Positions 18,132 through 28,587 of a DNA stretch of 64,000 nt are shown piece after piece (position 1 is the stretch's first letter; every line of letters begins with the position of its first letter). The position numbers and the translations under genes are program-made. The notes below the pieces were generated by a model, which saw nothing but the letters and a program-made list of their open reading frames with translations, ran no database searches and was not told the DNA's origin. Origin of the DNA: Actinocorallia sp. API 0066 (GTDB lineage: Bacteria > Actinomycetota > Actinomycetes > Streptosporangiales > Streptosporangiaceae); the NCBI RefSeq assembly GCF_020991275.1, contig NZ_JAJLQY010000007.1, positions 62,001 through 126,000 on the forward strand, written 5' to 3'.

Positions 18132-18190
18132 GGCCCGGAGGGCGGCCGCTTCGCGGCCCCGACTTCGTCGGGAGCGGCCGCCCCCGGGCC
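18132..18190 (+). repeat. Cloverleaf-like dispersed palindromic repeat, copy 1
   Basis: This is a 59-bp element 12 bp after the DUF58 stop. Outer arms GGCCCGG...CCGGGCC and an inner GC-rich stem enclose two small hairpins with TTC/GAA loops (CCCGAC-TTC-GTCGGG and CGC-TTC-GCG). A second copy, inverted and about 93% identical, sits at 58151-58208. It is intergenic and may serve as a terminator or be a mobile palindromic unit. Confidence 0.75.
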
Positions 18191-18309
18191 GGTCCTGTGG
18201 CCGTTAACGGACGGGGGCGGGGAACCGGACAGGCGCCTTCGGCGTTAGGAATTGCGCGTGAGGGTGACCTGCTCCATCCTTGACCTCGCCTAGGATGGAC
18301 AGGCTACGA

Positions 18310-18342
18310 GTGGTATGCGCGACAAGTGGTGTGCGCGGACAA
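18310..18342 (+). repeat. Tandem direct repeat in secA 5' region
   Basis: Two adjacent units, 18310-18325 (GTGGTATGCGCGACAA) and 18326-18342 (GTGGTGTGCGCGGACAA), differ by one substitution and one inserted base. They are followed by a hairpin at 18346-18371 (CCTGAC/GTCAGG) and preceded by an inverted repeat at 18274-18298 (CCATCCT/AGGATGG). The rest of 18121-18418 shows no gene. Confidence 0.55.
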
Positions 18343-18418
18343 GGCCCTGACCCGAGGGGCGACCCGTCAGGACAGGCTGCGGACGCGCGGCTATCCGATC
18401 TGCAAGGAGCTTCCGAGA

Positions 18419-21163
<2,745 letters not shown>

Positions 21164-21189
21164 CACACGGATCTCACGCGGATCATCGG

Positions 21190-21225
21190 ACGCCGCCCGT
21201 TCCCCTCGCCGGGAGCGGGCGGCGT
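21190..21225. terminator. Strong bidirectional terminator hairpin after secA
   Basis: A perfect 15-bp stem pairs 21190-21204 with 21211-21225 (ACGCCGCCCGTTCCC with its complement) across a 6-nt CTCGCC loop. It lies between the convergent secA and Rv3235-family genes. There is no long T-tract, as is common in actinobacteria. Confidence 0.85.
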
Positions 21226-21234
21226 TCGCCGTCC

Positions 21235-21669
21235 CTACCAGTGCACGGCCGTCTCGACGGCGGCGCAGCGCCAGGCCCCGCGCCTGCGGACCATCCGGAC
21301 GGCGACGGGCTGGATCCGCCCGCCGATGACGACGGTCGCGGTGACCTCGCCGACGCCGGGTCCCGGCCGTTGGACGCGCCGGTTCCGGATGCGGGGCGCG
21401 CCCGCGCCGCCGCGTCCGGCGGGGTGCCGCTGGCGGGCGAGCACCTCGGCGAGTTCGACGGTGGCGAGCCTGGCGAGCTGCGGGAACGGGCGGAGCCCGG
21501 CGAACACCTCGGCGGCCACCCAGATCACCCGTTCGGCGGCCGCTTCCAGGCCGTCGCCGCCGGAGCCGTCGGCGAGCGCGAGGCTCCCGTCGGTGGCGGG
21601 GTCGTCGGGGGGCCGTCCCTCGTCGCCCGAGCCTGCCGAAACCAGCCGCAGCACCCGCACCCGTCCCAT
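21235..21669 (-). CDS. Rv3235 family protein
   Basis: This 144-residue protein belongs to the Rv3235 family, found almost only in actinobacteria and usually next to secA. The N-terminal third is low-complexity (Gly/Asp-rich). The C-terminal two thirds carry the conserved region (AERVIWVAAEVFAGLRPFPQLARL and the tail VRMVRRRGAWRCAAVETAVHW). The function is unknown; a SecA-associated or NTF2-like role has been suggested only by position. It has no signal peptide or TM helix. Confidence 0.85.
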   Translation of the reverse strand: MGRVRVLRLVSAGSGDEGRPPDDPATDGSLALADGSGGDGLEAAAERVIWVAAEVFAGLRPFPQLARLATVELAEVLARQRHPAGRGGAGAPRIRNRRVQRPGPGVGEVTATVVIGGRIQPVAVRMVRRRGAWRCAAVETAVHW

Positions 21670-21773
21670 TCCGTGGCCTCCTCTCGCCGGGCGCCGCCGG
21701 TCGCGGCGCGCGTGCCTGGGAAGAGGCGGGACGGTGTCAGGGAATGCCCAGCCGGAGCAAGATCATCCGTGGG

Positions 21774-22577
21774 TCAGGGCTGGCGGGGCAGGTCGAGCGT
21801 GGTGTGCAGCTGGTAGCGGTCGGCCCGGTAGGTGGACTCGGTCAGCTCGGCGCAGGTGGACTTCAGGTAGGAGCGGCGGCGCAGCAGCAGGACGGGGCTG
21901 GGCTGGGGGAGCTGGAGCAGTTCGGCGTCCAGGGGTGTGGCGATGGCGGCTTCGACGGTCTGGTCACCGGAGTCGAAGGTGATGCCGTAGCGGCGCTCCA
22001 GAAGGTCGTAGAGGGACTGTCCGGCGAGCCTGAAGGTCAGGAGGTCGGGGGCGAGCGAGGCGGGGATGTGGCAGCGCTCCACGGCCATGGGGGTGCCGTC
22101 GGCGGTGCGCAGCCGCTCCAACACGTGCACGTAGGCCCCGGCGCCCAGGCCGAGCGCGCGGGCGACGTGGCCCGAGGCCGGAACGGTCCGGTGGTCGATG
22201 TCGACGGCGCCGGGCGTCAGGCCGCGCGCCTTCATCTCGGCGGTGAAGGACGAGCTGAGCCGGAGCGGCATGTCGATCTTGGGTCGGGCGACGAACGTGC
22301 CCTTGCCCGGCACGCGGTACAGCCGTCCTTCGGAGACCAACTGGTCGACGGCCTGACGTACGGTCATGCGGGACAGGCCGTAGCGCTGGCACAGTTCCCG
22401 TTCCGACGGCATGGGCGCGTCGGGCTCGGCGCCCGCCTCGTCGATCAGGTCGACGAGCAGGGCGCGGAGCTGAACGTACTTCGGGACCGGGCTTGACGCG
22501 TCGATCAATGCGTTGACACCGCCTCGCTGGGAAGGGCTGCGTGAGGAAGAACCCGCGCACGGGGGCTGTCCGCTCAT
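21774..22577 (-). CDS. GntR/HutC-family regulator, DasR-like
   Basis: This 267-residue repressor has an N-terminal winged helix (about 45-110, PMPSERELCQRYGLSRMTVRQAVDQLVSEGRL-type motif) and a C-terminal UTRA effector domain (about 120-260). It resembles DasR/NagR, which sense GlcN-6-P/GlcNAc-6-P. The shared intergenic region with the SIS gene holds two overlapping sites close to the DasR consensus (22601-22631), and ptsH-ptsI follow, which supports control of amino-sugar/PTS genes. ATG 22577 has a weak ribosome site. A longer start near 22670 would put the operators inside the coding region, so the shorter form is preferred. Confidence 0.88.
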   Translation of the reverse strand: MSGQPPCAGSSSRSPSQRGGVNALIDASSPVPKYVQLRALLVDLIDEAGAEPDAPMPSERELCQRYGLSRMTVRQAVDQLVSEGRLYRVPGKGTFVARPKIDMPLRLSSSFTAEMKARGLTPGAVDIDHRTVPASGHVARALGLGAGAYVHVLERLRTADGTPMAVERCHIPASLAPDLLTFRLAGQSLYDLLERRYGITFDSGDQTVEAAIATPLDAELLQLPQPSPVLLLRRRSYLKSTCAELTESTYRADRYQLHTTLDLPRQP

Positions 22578-22600
22578 GCTTTCACAAGGGTATGGTTCGT

Positions 22601-22631
22601 ACTGGTCTAGTCCGGACTGGTCCAGACCGTC
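22601..22631. promoter_or_regulatory. Two overlapping DasR-responsive-element-like operators
   Basis: ACTGGTCTAGTCCGGA (22601-22616) and ACTGGTCCAGACCGTC (22616-22631) match the dre consensus ACTGGTCTAGACCAGT at 13 and 12 of 16 positions, sharing one base. They sit 24 bp upstream of the GntR start and about 70 bp upstream of the SIS gene start. They are probably bound by the GntR protein for autoregulation and control of the divergent gene. Confidence 0.75.
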
Positions 22632-22698
22632 TTCAAGGTAGCTCTCCTTGGTGAGTGCCTTGCCCATGAGCACACCCCCAGCCCGTCCAGGAGGACGC

Positions 22699-23742
22699 AT
22701 GACCAGCCGCATGCGGCACGAGATCGGCGAGCAGCCCGACGCGCTGCGCACCACCGTCACCAGCCTGCTGCCCCAGCTCGACGCGGTCCGGGCCGTCGCG
22801 GGACGGACCCGCCAGGTCCTGTTCATCGCGCGCGGCTCGTCCGACAACGCCGCCGTCTACGGCCGCTACCTGGTGGAGACGCACGCGGGACGCCTGGCGA
22901 CGCTCGCCGCGCCGTCGGTCGCCACCACCTACCGGCGCAGGCTCGACCTGGACGGGGTGCTGGCCGTCGCGATCAGCCAGTCGGGCCGCACCGAGGAGAT
23001 CGTCGAGACGATGGAGTGGGCGCGCTCCTGCGGCGCGGTCACCGTCGGCGTCACCAACGGGGAGGGCTCGCCGCTCGCCGAGTCCGCCGATGTGGCGTTG
23101 CTCACCAGGGCCGGGGACGAGCTCGCCGTCCCGGCCACCAAGACCTACACGACCCAGCTCGCGGCCCTCGCGGTGCTCGCCGTCGGGCTCGGCGCCCAGG
23201 TGGACCCGGACGACCTGCTCCAGGTGCCCGCCGAGATCGAGCGCCTCATCGCCGCGACCGAGGCGAGCGACGCGCTCGACGCCGCGGTCGCGGAGCTGGC
23301 CAAGGTGCCGGGGACCGTGGTGTCGGCCCGTGGCATCGCCTTCGGCACCGCCCTGGAGCTGGCGCTGAAGCTCAAGGAGGCGTGCTACCTCCACGCGATG
23401 GGCCTGTCCTACGCCGATCTCCTGCACGGCCCGATCGCCGTGGTGGACGCCGAGACCCCGGCGATCGTCCTGGGCGCGGAGGAGAGCCCCACCCTTCAGG
23501 GGACGGTGGCGCTCGCCCGGCGCGTCACGGAGGCGGGGGCGCGGGTCTACGGGATCGGCGGCGGGGAGGCGCTCGCGGAGGCGTCCTCGCTGGCGCTGCC
23601 GGGGCCGCGACTGCCCGAGTGGGTGGCGCCGCTGGGCCTCATCGTGCCTGGTCAGCTGCTGGTTGAGCGGCTGGCCCGGACACTCGGCATTGATCCGGAC
23701 AACCCGCGCGGATTGCGTAAAGTAACGCAGACTGGAGCATAA
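22699..23742 (+). CDS. SIS-domain sugar-phosphate enzyme (GlmS isomerase-like/NagB2-type)
   Basis: This 347-residue protein consists of two SIS domains (about 30-170 and 200-335), like the isomerase half of GlmS without the glutaminase domain. Motifs include IARGSSDNAAVYGRY, AISQSGRTEEIVET (phosphosugar-binding SxSGxT pattern) and LALKLKEACYLHAMGLSYADLLHGP with the GlmS-like K-E-x-x-Y/H signature. Such stand-alone proteins act as glucosamine-6-P deaminases/isomerases. ATG 22699 follows AGGAGG by 4 nt. Divergence from a DasR-like regulator and proximity to ptsH-ptsI support a GlcN-6-P role. Confidence 0.88.
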   Translation: MTSRMRHEIGEQPDALRTTVTSLLPQLDAVRAVAGRTRQVLFIARGSSDNAAVYGRYLVETHAGRLATLAAPSVATTYRRRLDLDGVLAVAISQSGRTEEIVETMEWARSCGAVTVGVTNGEGSPLAESADVALLTRAGDELAVPATKTYTTQLAALAVLAVGLGAQVDPDDLLQVPAEIERLIAATEASDALDAAVAELAKVPGTVVSARGIAFGTALELALKLKEACYLHAMGLSYADLLHGPIAVVDAETPAIVLGAEESPTLQGTVALARRVTEAGARVYGIGGGEALAEASSLALPGPRLPEWVAPLGLIVPGQLLVERLARTLGIDPDNPRGLRKVTQTGA

Positions 23743-23932
23743 GCTGGGAATGCCCCAGGCAAAGGGAGCCGTTGGAAGTAGTGTGCCCTTCACCAGGGTC
23801 AACTCCAGAATGAACCACCGATCATCCCGCCGTTCACCACACTCGGCCAAAATCCGAAACGGCGGCGCATCGAACCGAAGCGGGTGAGCGATCAGCCGAT
23901 CGTCTGGAACAATTCACCCCTGAAGGAGGATC

Positions 23933-24196
23933 ATGGCTGAGCGACACGTGCGGGTCGAGTCCCTGGTCGGGCTGCACTCCAGGCCCGCCGCCGAGTTCGT
24001 CAAGGCGGCTGCCCTCGCACCGATGGACGTCACCATCGGCCGCTTCGCCGACACGCCCGTCAACGCCAAGAGCATCCTCGGGGTGCTGGCGCTGGACGCG
24101 CGGACGGGCGAGCAGCTGAAGCTGTGTGCCGAGGGGGACGGCGCCGAAGAGGTGCTCGACTCCCTCGTCACCCTGTTCACGGAGCCGAATGCGTGA
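23933..24196 (+). CDS. ptsH: PTS phosphocarrier protein HPr
   Basis: HPr relays phosphate from enzyme I to sugar-specific EIIA proteins. The protein has 87 residues, with active-site His15 in GLHSRPAAEF and the regulatory-serine region NAKSILGV (Ser47). GAAGGAGG precedes the ATG. It overlaps ptsI by 8 bp, so the two are co-translated. The 190-bp upstream gap holds no clear dre site. No EII genes are in the window. Confidence 0.97.
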   Translation: MAERHVRVESLVGLHSRPAAEFVKAAALAPMDVTIGRFADTPVNAKSILGVLALDARTGEQLKLCAEGDGAEEVLDSLVTLFTEPNA

Positions 24197-25862
24197 GTTC
24201 CTGGGCACCGGCGTCAGTCCGGGCGTGGGGGTCGGCCCCGTCAGGGTGATGACGGGGTCCGTGCCCGTGCCGCCCGTGGAGCCGTTCACCGGCGACCGCG
24301 TCGCCGAGACCGCCCGCGCGCTGGCCGCCCTGGAGGAGGTCGCGCAGGAGCTGGAGTCCCGGGCCACGGCGGCTGGAGGCGAGACGCACGACGTCCTCGC
24401 CGCCCAGGCGCTCATGGCGCGCGACCCCGACCTCGCGGGCGAGGTCACCGTCGGCGTCTCGGCGGGGCTGAGCGCGGCCCGCGCCGTCTACGAGTCGTTC
24501 GGGTTCTACCGCGAGCTGCTCGGCGGCGCGGGCGCCTACATCTCCGCGCGCGTCGCCGACCTCGACGACGTCCGCGACCGGACCGTCGCCCGGCTGATGG
24601 CGCACGAGGAACGGGGCCTGCCCGAGTCGGGCGAGCCCTACGTGCTCATCACCCAGGACCTCGCGCCCGCCGACCTCGCGCTGCTCGACCCCGCCCACTG
24701 CGTCGCGTTCGTCACCGAGGAGGGCGGGCCGATCGGCCACACCGCCATCCTCGCCCGCGCCATGGGCATCCCCGCGATCGTCGCCTGCCCCGGCGCCCTC
24801 GAAGTGCCCGTGGGCGCCCGGGTGCTCGCCGACGGCGCCTCCGGACGGCTGATCGTGGACCCCGAGCCCGCCCAGATCGACAAGGCCCGCGCCGCCGAGA
24901 AGGCGCGCGCGGAGGCCGTCGGGAGCGCGACGGGGCCGGGCGGCACCAAGGACGGCCACGCCGTGCCGCTGCTGGCCAACGTCGGCGGGCCCAAGGACAT
25001 CGCCTCCGCCCTGGAGCACGGGGCCGAGGGCGTCGGGCTGTTCCGGTCCGAGTACCTCTTCCTGGACGAGGCGGTGCCGCCCGGCGAGGCCGAGCAGATC
25101 GCCGCGTACCGTGCCGTCCTCGAAGCCTTCCCACGGGTCGTCGTCCGGGTGCTGGACGCGGGCGCGGACAAGCCGCTGTCGTTCCTGCCGCCCGCCGGCG
25201 TCGAGCCGAACCCGGCGCTGGGCGAGCGCGGGCTCCGGCTGCTGCGCCGCCACCCCGACGTGCTCGAAGGGCAGTTGCGCGCCCTCGCCAAGGCGGCGGA
25301 GGGGTTCCCACCCGACAGGCTGCGGGTGATGGCGCCGATGGTGACGGACGCCGAAGAGGCCAAGATGTTCACCGACAAGTGCCGTGAGGCGGGCATCCAG
25401 CAGGCCGGGATCATGATCGAGGTCCCGGCCGCCGCCGTGCGCGCGCACGACATCGCCGAAGAGGTCGACTTCTTCAGCCTCGGCACCAACGACCTCGCCC
25501 AGTACGTCTTCGCCGTGGACCGCCAGGTCTCCAGCCTCACCCGGCTCCAGGACCCGTGGCGGCCCGCGCTGCTCGACCTCATGGCGCACGCGGCCCGCGC
25601 CGCCACCGACGCGGGCAAGGGCTGCGGCGTCTGCGGCGAGGCCGCCGCCGACCCCGTCATGGCCTGCGTGCTCGCCGGCCTGGGCGTCACCAGCCTTTCG
25701 ATGAGCTCACCCTCGCTGCCGCTGGTACGCGCCGCCCTCGCCGCGCACACCCTCGCCGAGTGCCAGGAGGCGGCCCGCGCCGCCCGCGCCGCCCGCACCG
25801 CCCGCGACGCCCGCGCCGCCGCCCGTGCCGCCCTCCCCGCCCTGGAGACCCTCGGCCTCTGA
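24189..25862 (+). CDS. ptsI: PTS enzyme I (phosphoenolpyruvate-protein phosphotransferase)
   Basis: EI autophosphorylates from PEP and phosphorylates HPr. It has 557 residues: an N-terminal HPr-binding/swivelling domain with the phospho-His184 in GGPIGHTAILARAMGIPAIV, and a C-terminal PEP-binding barrel with LFRSEYLFLD, the metal site region DFFSLGTNDLAQY and the catalytic Cys in GCGVCGEAAADP. ATG 24189 lies inside the ptsH end. The C-terminus (after about 520) carries an Ala/Arg-rich extension of near-repeats (AARAARTARDARAA), an oddity beyond the usual end. It is followed by a terminator. Confidence 0.97.
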   Translation: MREFLGTGVSPGVGVGPVRVMTGSVPVPPVEPFTGDRVAETARALAALEEVAQELESRATAAGGETHDVLAAQALMARDPDLAGEVTVGVSAGLSAARAVYESFGFYRELLGGAGAYISARVADLDDVRDRTVARLMAHEERGLPESGEPYVLITQDLAPADLALLDPAHCVAFVTEEGGPIGHTAILARAMGIPAIVACPGALEVPVGARVLADGASGRLIVDPEPAQIDKARAAEKARAEAVGSATGPGGTKDGHAVPLLANVGGPKDIASALEHGAEGVGLFRSEYLFLDEAVPPGEAEQIAAYRAVLEAFPRVVVRVLDAGADKPLSFLPPAGVEPNPALGERGLRLLRRHPDVLEGQLRALAKAAEGFPPDRLRVMAPMVTDAEEAKMFTDKCREAGIQQAGIMIEVPAAAVRAHDIAEEVDFFSLGTNDLAQYVFAVDRQVSSLTRLQDPWRPALLDLMAHAARAATDAGKGCGVCGEAAADPVMACVLAGLGVTSLSMSSPSLPLVRAALAAHTLAECQEAARAARAARTARDARAAARAALPALETLGL

Positions 25863-25914
25863 CCCCGCCCGGTCTTGTGGTGGACCAGCCGCTCGGCTGA
25901 CGCCGGGAGGGGTC
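25861..25914. terminator. Branched terminator between convergent ptsI and DUF6912 gene
   Basis: Arms 25861-25872 (GACCCCGCCCGG) and 25903-25914 (CCGGGAGGGGTC) pair with a single mismatch and enclose a second hairpin, CAGCCG-CT-CGGCTG, at 25886-25899. The outer arms overlap the two stop codons. Confidence 0.7.
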
Positions 25915-26413
25915 AGGGGAGGTCGGAGAGTTCCTGGGTGGCGTACCACATGAGTTCGTGGCCCTCGGCGCCGTCCACGGTGAACTGGGCGTCCAGGTCG
26001 CCCTGGTCGGCGGCGCCCAGGGCGCGGGCGGCGGCCTGGACGTCGGGGGCGGCGGCCGGGTCGTCGACGTGGGCGGAGACGACCTTCTTCAGCGGGACGA
26101 CGTCGCGCAGCCGTACTTCGGCGCGGTCGCTCTCGCCCAGGTTCTCGTAGCCGCCCTCGTAGGCGACAGCGCCGTCCGGGACCTCGGCGGCGAGCACGAC
26201 ACGGCGGCACGGCGCGTCGAGGTCGCCCGCGAGCATCCGCAGGCTCGCGCGGGCGGCGGCCAGCATCGCGGCGTACTCCAGCTCCTCGGTGTCGCCGTCG
26301 GCGTACCACTCGCGCAGGGCGGGGGTCACCGCGTAGGCGCGGTGCACGGTGATCTCCCCGTCCGCCAGGGCGCGGGCGAGTTCCGGCAACGTGGAGGGAA
26401 GGTAGACGCGCAT
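25913..26413 (-). CDS. DUF6912 family protein
   Basis: This 166-residue actinobacterial protein starts MRVYLPSTLPELARALADGEI, the recognisable N-terminus of DUF6912. Conserved acidic segments follow (YADGDTEELEYAAMLAAARASLRML) and a C-terminal LMWYATQELSDLP. It has no membrane segment or known catalytic motif and its function is unknown. The start at 26413 fits the family; the G-run just upstream of the ATG is a poor ribosome site, so initiation may be leaderless or from an upstream GTG. Confidence 0.82.
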   Translation of the reverse strand: MRVYLPSTLPELARALADGEITVHRAYAVTPALREWYADGDTEELEYAAMLAAARASLRMLAGDLDAPCRRVVLAAEVPDGAVAYEGGYENLGESDRAEVRLRDVVPLKKVVSAHVDDPAAAPDVQAAARALGAADQGDLDAQFTVDGAEGHELMWYATQELSDLP

Positions 26414-26477
26414 CCCCCCAGTGTGGCACCCCGGCGGCCCGGCCACGTCCGCTCCGGCGCGCGTCGTGGCGGGCGGG

Positions 26478-27389
26478 TCAGCGCGTGGGGGTGCGGGTGA
26501 GCGCCAGCAGGTCGCGGGCGGGCCCGGCCGGGTGGGGTCCGGGTCGCCAGACGGCGCGGAGCCGCCGGGTCAGGGTGACGTCGGCGAGGGGCACCTCGAC
26601 AAGGCGACGGGTCGAGAGCTCCTCGGTGAGGGCGAGCTCGCTCAGGACGCACGGGCCCATGCCGCCGACGGCGGCCGCCTTCACCGCTGTCGTGGAGGCG
26701 AGTTCCAGCAGCGGGGCCGCGTGCCTGCCCAGCGCGTCGTCGAGGACCTGCCGGGTTCCCGAGCCCTCCTCGCGCAGGATGAGCGGGGTCGCGGCCAGCT
26801 CCTCGGCGCGGACCGGGGCGCTCCGCCGGGCCCACGGGTGGGCGGGCGCGACGGCGACGACGAGCCTGTCCCGCGCGATGACGGCGCCGTCCAGGCCGGG
26901 AGGGAGCGCGGGCCCCTCCACGAACCCGACGTCGGCGTCGCCCGCGAGCAGCCGTTCGGCGACGAACTGGGAGTTCCCGGCCAGCAGCGACACGGCGGTG
27001 TCCGGCCGGGCGGCGCGCAGCGCGATGAGCCAGCCGGGCATGAGGTACTCGGCGATCGTCATGCTGGCGGCGACCCGGAGGCGGGAGTCGCGGTCCGCGC
27101 GGAGTGCCTGCGCGCCCGCGTCGAACGCCTCGGCGGCCTCGACGACGCGGCGCGCCCAGTCCGTCACGAGGGCGCCCGCGCGGGTGAGCCGGGAGCCGCG
27201 CGGTGAGCGCTCCACGAGCGGCACGCCGAGCAGCTTCTCCATGGTGCGGATGCGGCCGCTGGCGGCGGGCTGGGAGATGCCGAGCTCGGCGGCGGCCCGC
27301 CCGAGGCTGCCCAGCCGCGCGACGGCCAGCAGCAGTTCCAGCGCGGCGAGGTCGGGCACCCGGTGCCACAGCGGCGCGCGCTCCCCCAT
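26478..27389 (-). CDS. LysR-family transcriptional regulator
   Basis: This 303-residue protein has an N-terminal winged helix (about 14-75: LLLAVARLGSLGRAAAELGISQPAASGRIRTME-type motif) and a C-terminal periplasmic-binding-like effector domain (about 95-300). The sub-family resembles CysB/YeiE-like regulators normally paired with a divergent transporter. No transporter is adjacent here; the divergent neighbour is a sulfotransferase 330 bp away. Two AT-rich inverted repeats at the start codon and just upstream are likely operators. Confidence 0.92.
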   Translation of the reverse strand: MGERAPLWHRVPDLAALELLLAVARLGSLGRAAAELGISQPAASGRIRTMEKLLGVPLVERSPRGSRLTRAGALVTDWARRVVEAAEAFDAGAQALRADRDSRLRVAASMTIAEYLMPGWLIALRAARPDTAVSLLAGNSQFVAERLLAGDADVGFVEGPALPPGLDGAVIARDRLVVAVAPAHPWARRSAPVRAEELAATPLILREEGSGTRQVLDDALGRHAAPLLELASTTAVKAAAVGGMGPCVLSELALTEELSTRRLVEVPLADVTLTRRLRAVWRPGPHPAGPARDLLALTRTPTR

Positions 27390-27444
27390 AAGCCCAGCCT
27401 ATGGCTTACGCCGTCCACTCATAACCGCGCCTTATGAGCTCATA
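27389..27444. promoter_or_regulatory. Candidate LysR operators in a 330-bp intergenic region
   Basis: TAAGCC-N8-GGCTTA (27389-27408) covers the LysR start codon, and a perfect 12-bp palindrome TATGAGCTCATA lies at 27433-27444. Both are AT-rich in a GC-rich setting, as expected for LysR sites. The remainder of the gap (27445-27719) shows no gene or clear signal. Confidence 0.5.
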
Positions 27445-27719
27445 GGGGCAAGGCGGCTGGCGGAGCGGCCGGACGGACGTCAGGGTGGTGGTAGGCAGCG
27501 CGCCGGCTGCGTATCGCGACCGCGTCGATGTGAGGGATCGACCCGGCCCCGCCCCATCGGGGCGTTCGCGACGGCGCCGTCCGCGGCCGGGTACGCCGCC
27601 CGGCCGCGGGCGCGCCAGGGCGCGTCCGTTCACACGCGTTGATGTTGGGGAACAGACGTTCACGCGACGGCAAGCCGCCGTTCGCCGTCCCGACCCCCGG
27701 CCGCCCTAGCTTCCCCGGG

Positions 27720-28565
27720 ATGAGGTGGCGCAGGAGAGTACGGAGCGAGCTGGAGAAGCGGACCGGCTGGGAGGTGCGGCGCAGGATCGAGGAGATCCCG
27801 CTGCCATTGGAGAAGGCCCGCCCCCCGGTGGACCCGGAGCACGACAGGCTGGTGCGCGCCCCGGTGTTCCTGATGTCGTCGGTCAGGTCGGGGTCGACGC
27901 TGCTGCGGCTGATCCTCAACAGCCACCCGCGCGTCCTCGCGCCGCACGAACTGCACCTGCGGCGGATCGGCGTCGAGCTGAAGTCGCCGCCCGCGCGGCA
28001 GGCCATCGAGGCGTTCGGCCACCGGCGCACGGACGTCGAGCACCTGCTGTGGGACCGGCTGCTGCACCGCGAGCTGACGCGCAGCGGCAAGGACGTGCTC
28101 GTGGAGAAGACGCCGAGCAACGTGTTCGCCTGGTGGCGGCTGCGCCAGTGCTGGCCGGACGCGCGGTTCTTCTTCCTCATCCGGCATCCGCTGTCGATCG
28201 CGCTGTCGTGGCACGAGGCCGATCCGGAGCGGCGGCCGATGGACGAGGCCGTGCCGCACACGCTGCGGTTCATGGAGGCGGTCGAGCACTGCCGGACGAA
28301 GCTGCCGGGCCCGACGTACCGGTACGAGGACCTCGTGGCCGAGCCGGAGGCCGTCACCCGCGACCTGTGCGCCTACCTCGGGGTCGAATGGTCGCCGCTG
28401 ATGCTGGAGTACGGGGCGCGCGACCACGGCCCGATCGAGAAGGGCATCGGGGACTGGCGCGCGAAGGTCGCGACGGGCCGGGTCCAGCCGGGACGGCCGC
28501 TGCCCGACGTTGAGGACGTCCCGGAGCCCCTCCAGCCCATCGCGGAGTCCTGGGGCTACCTGTGA
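27720..28565 (+). CDS. Sulfotransferase family protein
   Basis: The product probably transfers sulfate from PAPS to a carbohydrate or lipid acceptor. It has 281 residues. The 5'-phosphosulfate loop is SSVRSGSTLLRLIL (about 52-65, with S-G-S-T-L) and the 3'-phosphate-binding region is RHPLSIALSW (about 157-166). LVEKTPSN precedes it. It lacks a signal peptide or TM and so is cytosolic. There is no clear ribosome site at ATG 27720. It is convergent with a HAD gene 22 bp away. The acceptor cannot be read from the sequence. Confidence 0.88.
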   Translation: MRWRRRVRSELEKRTGWEVRRRIEEIPLPLEKARPPVDPEHDRLVRAPVFLMSSVRSGSTLLRLILNSHPRVLAPHELHLRRIGVELKSPPARQAIEAFGHRRTDVEHLLWDRLLHRELTRSGKDVLVEKTPSNVFAWWRLRQCWPDARFFFLIRHPLSIALSWHEADPERRPMDEAVPHTLRFMEAVEHCRTKLPGPTYRYEDLVAEPEAVTRDLCAYLGVEWSPLMLEYGARDHGPIEKGIGDWRAKVATGRVQPGRPLPDVEDVPEPLQPIAESWGYL

Positions 28566-28587
28566 CGTCCCGGGCCCGCTGCGGCGC

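Noticed and set aside
18326-18418. Longer SecA start at GTG 18326
   Set aside because: It would add 31 residues encoded by leader repeats with no family match, while GTG 18419 has AAGGAG at the right distance.
23743-23932. dre site upstream of ptsH
   Set aside because: I found no sequence close to ACTGGTCTAGACCAGT in this gap.
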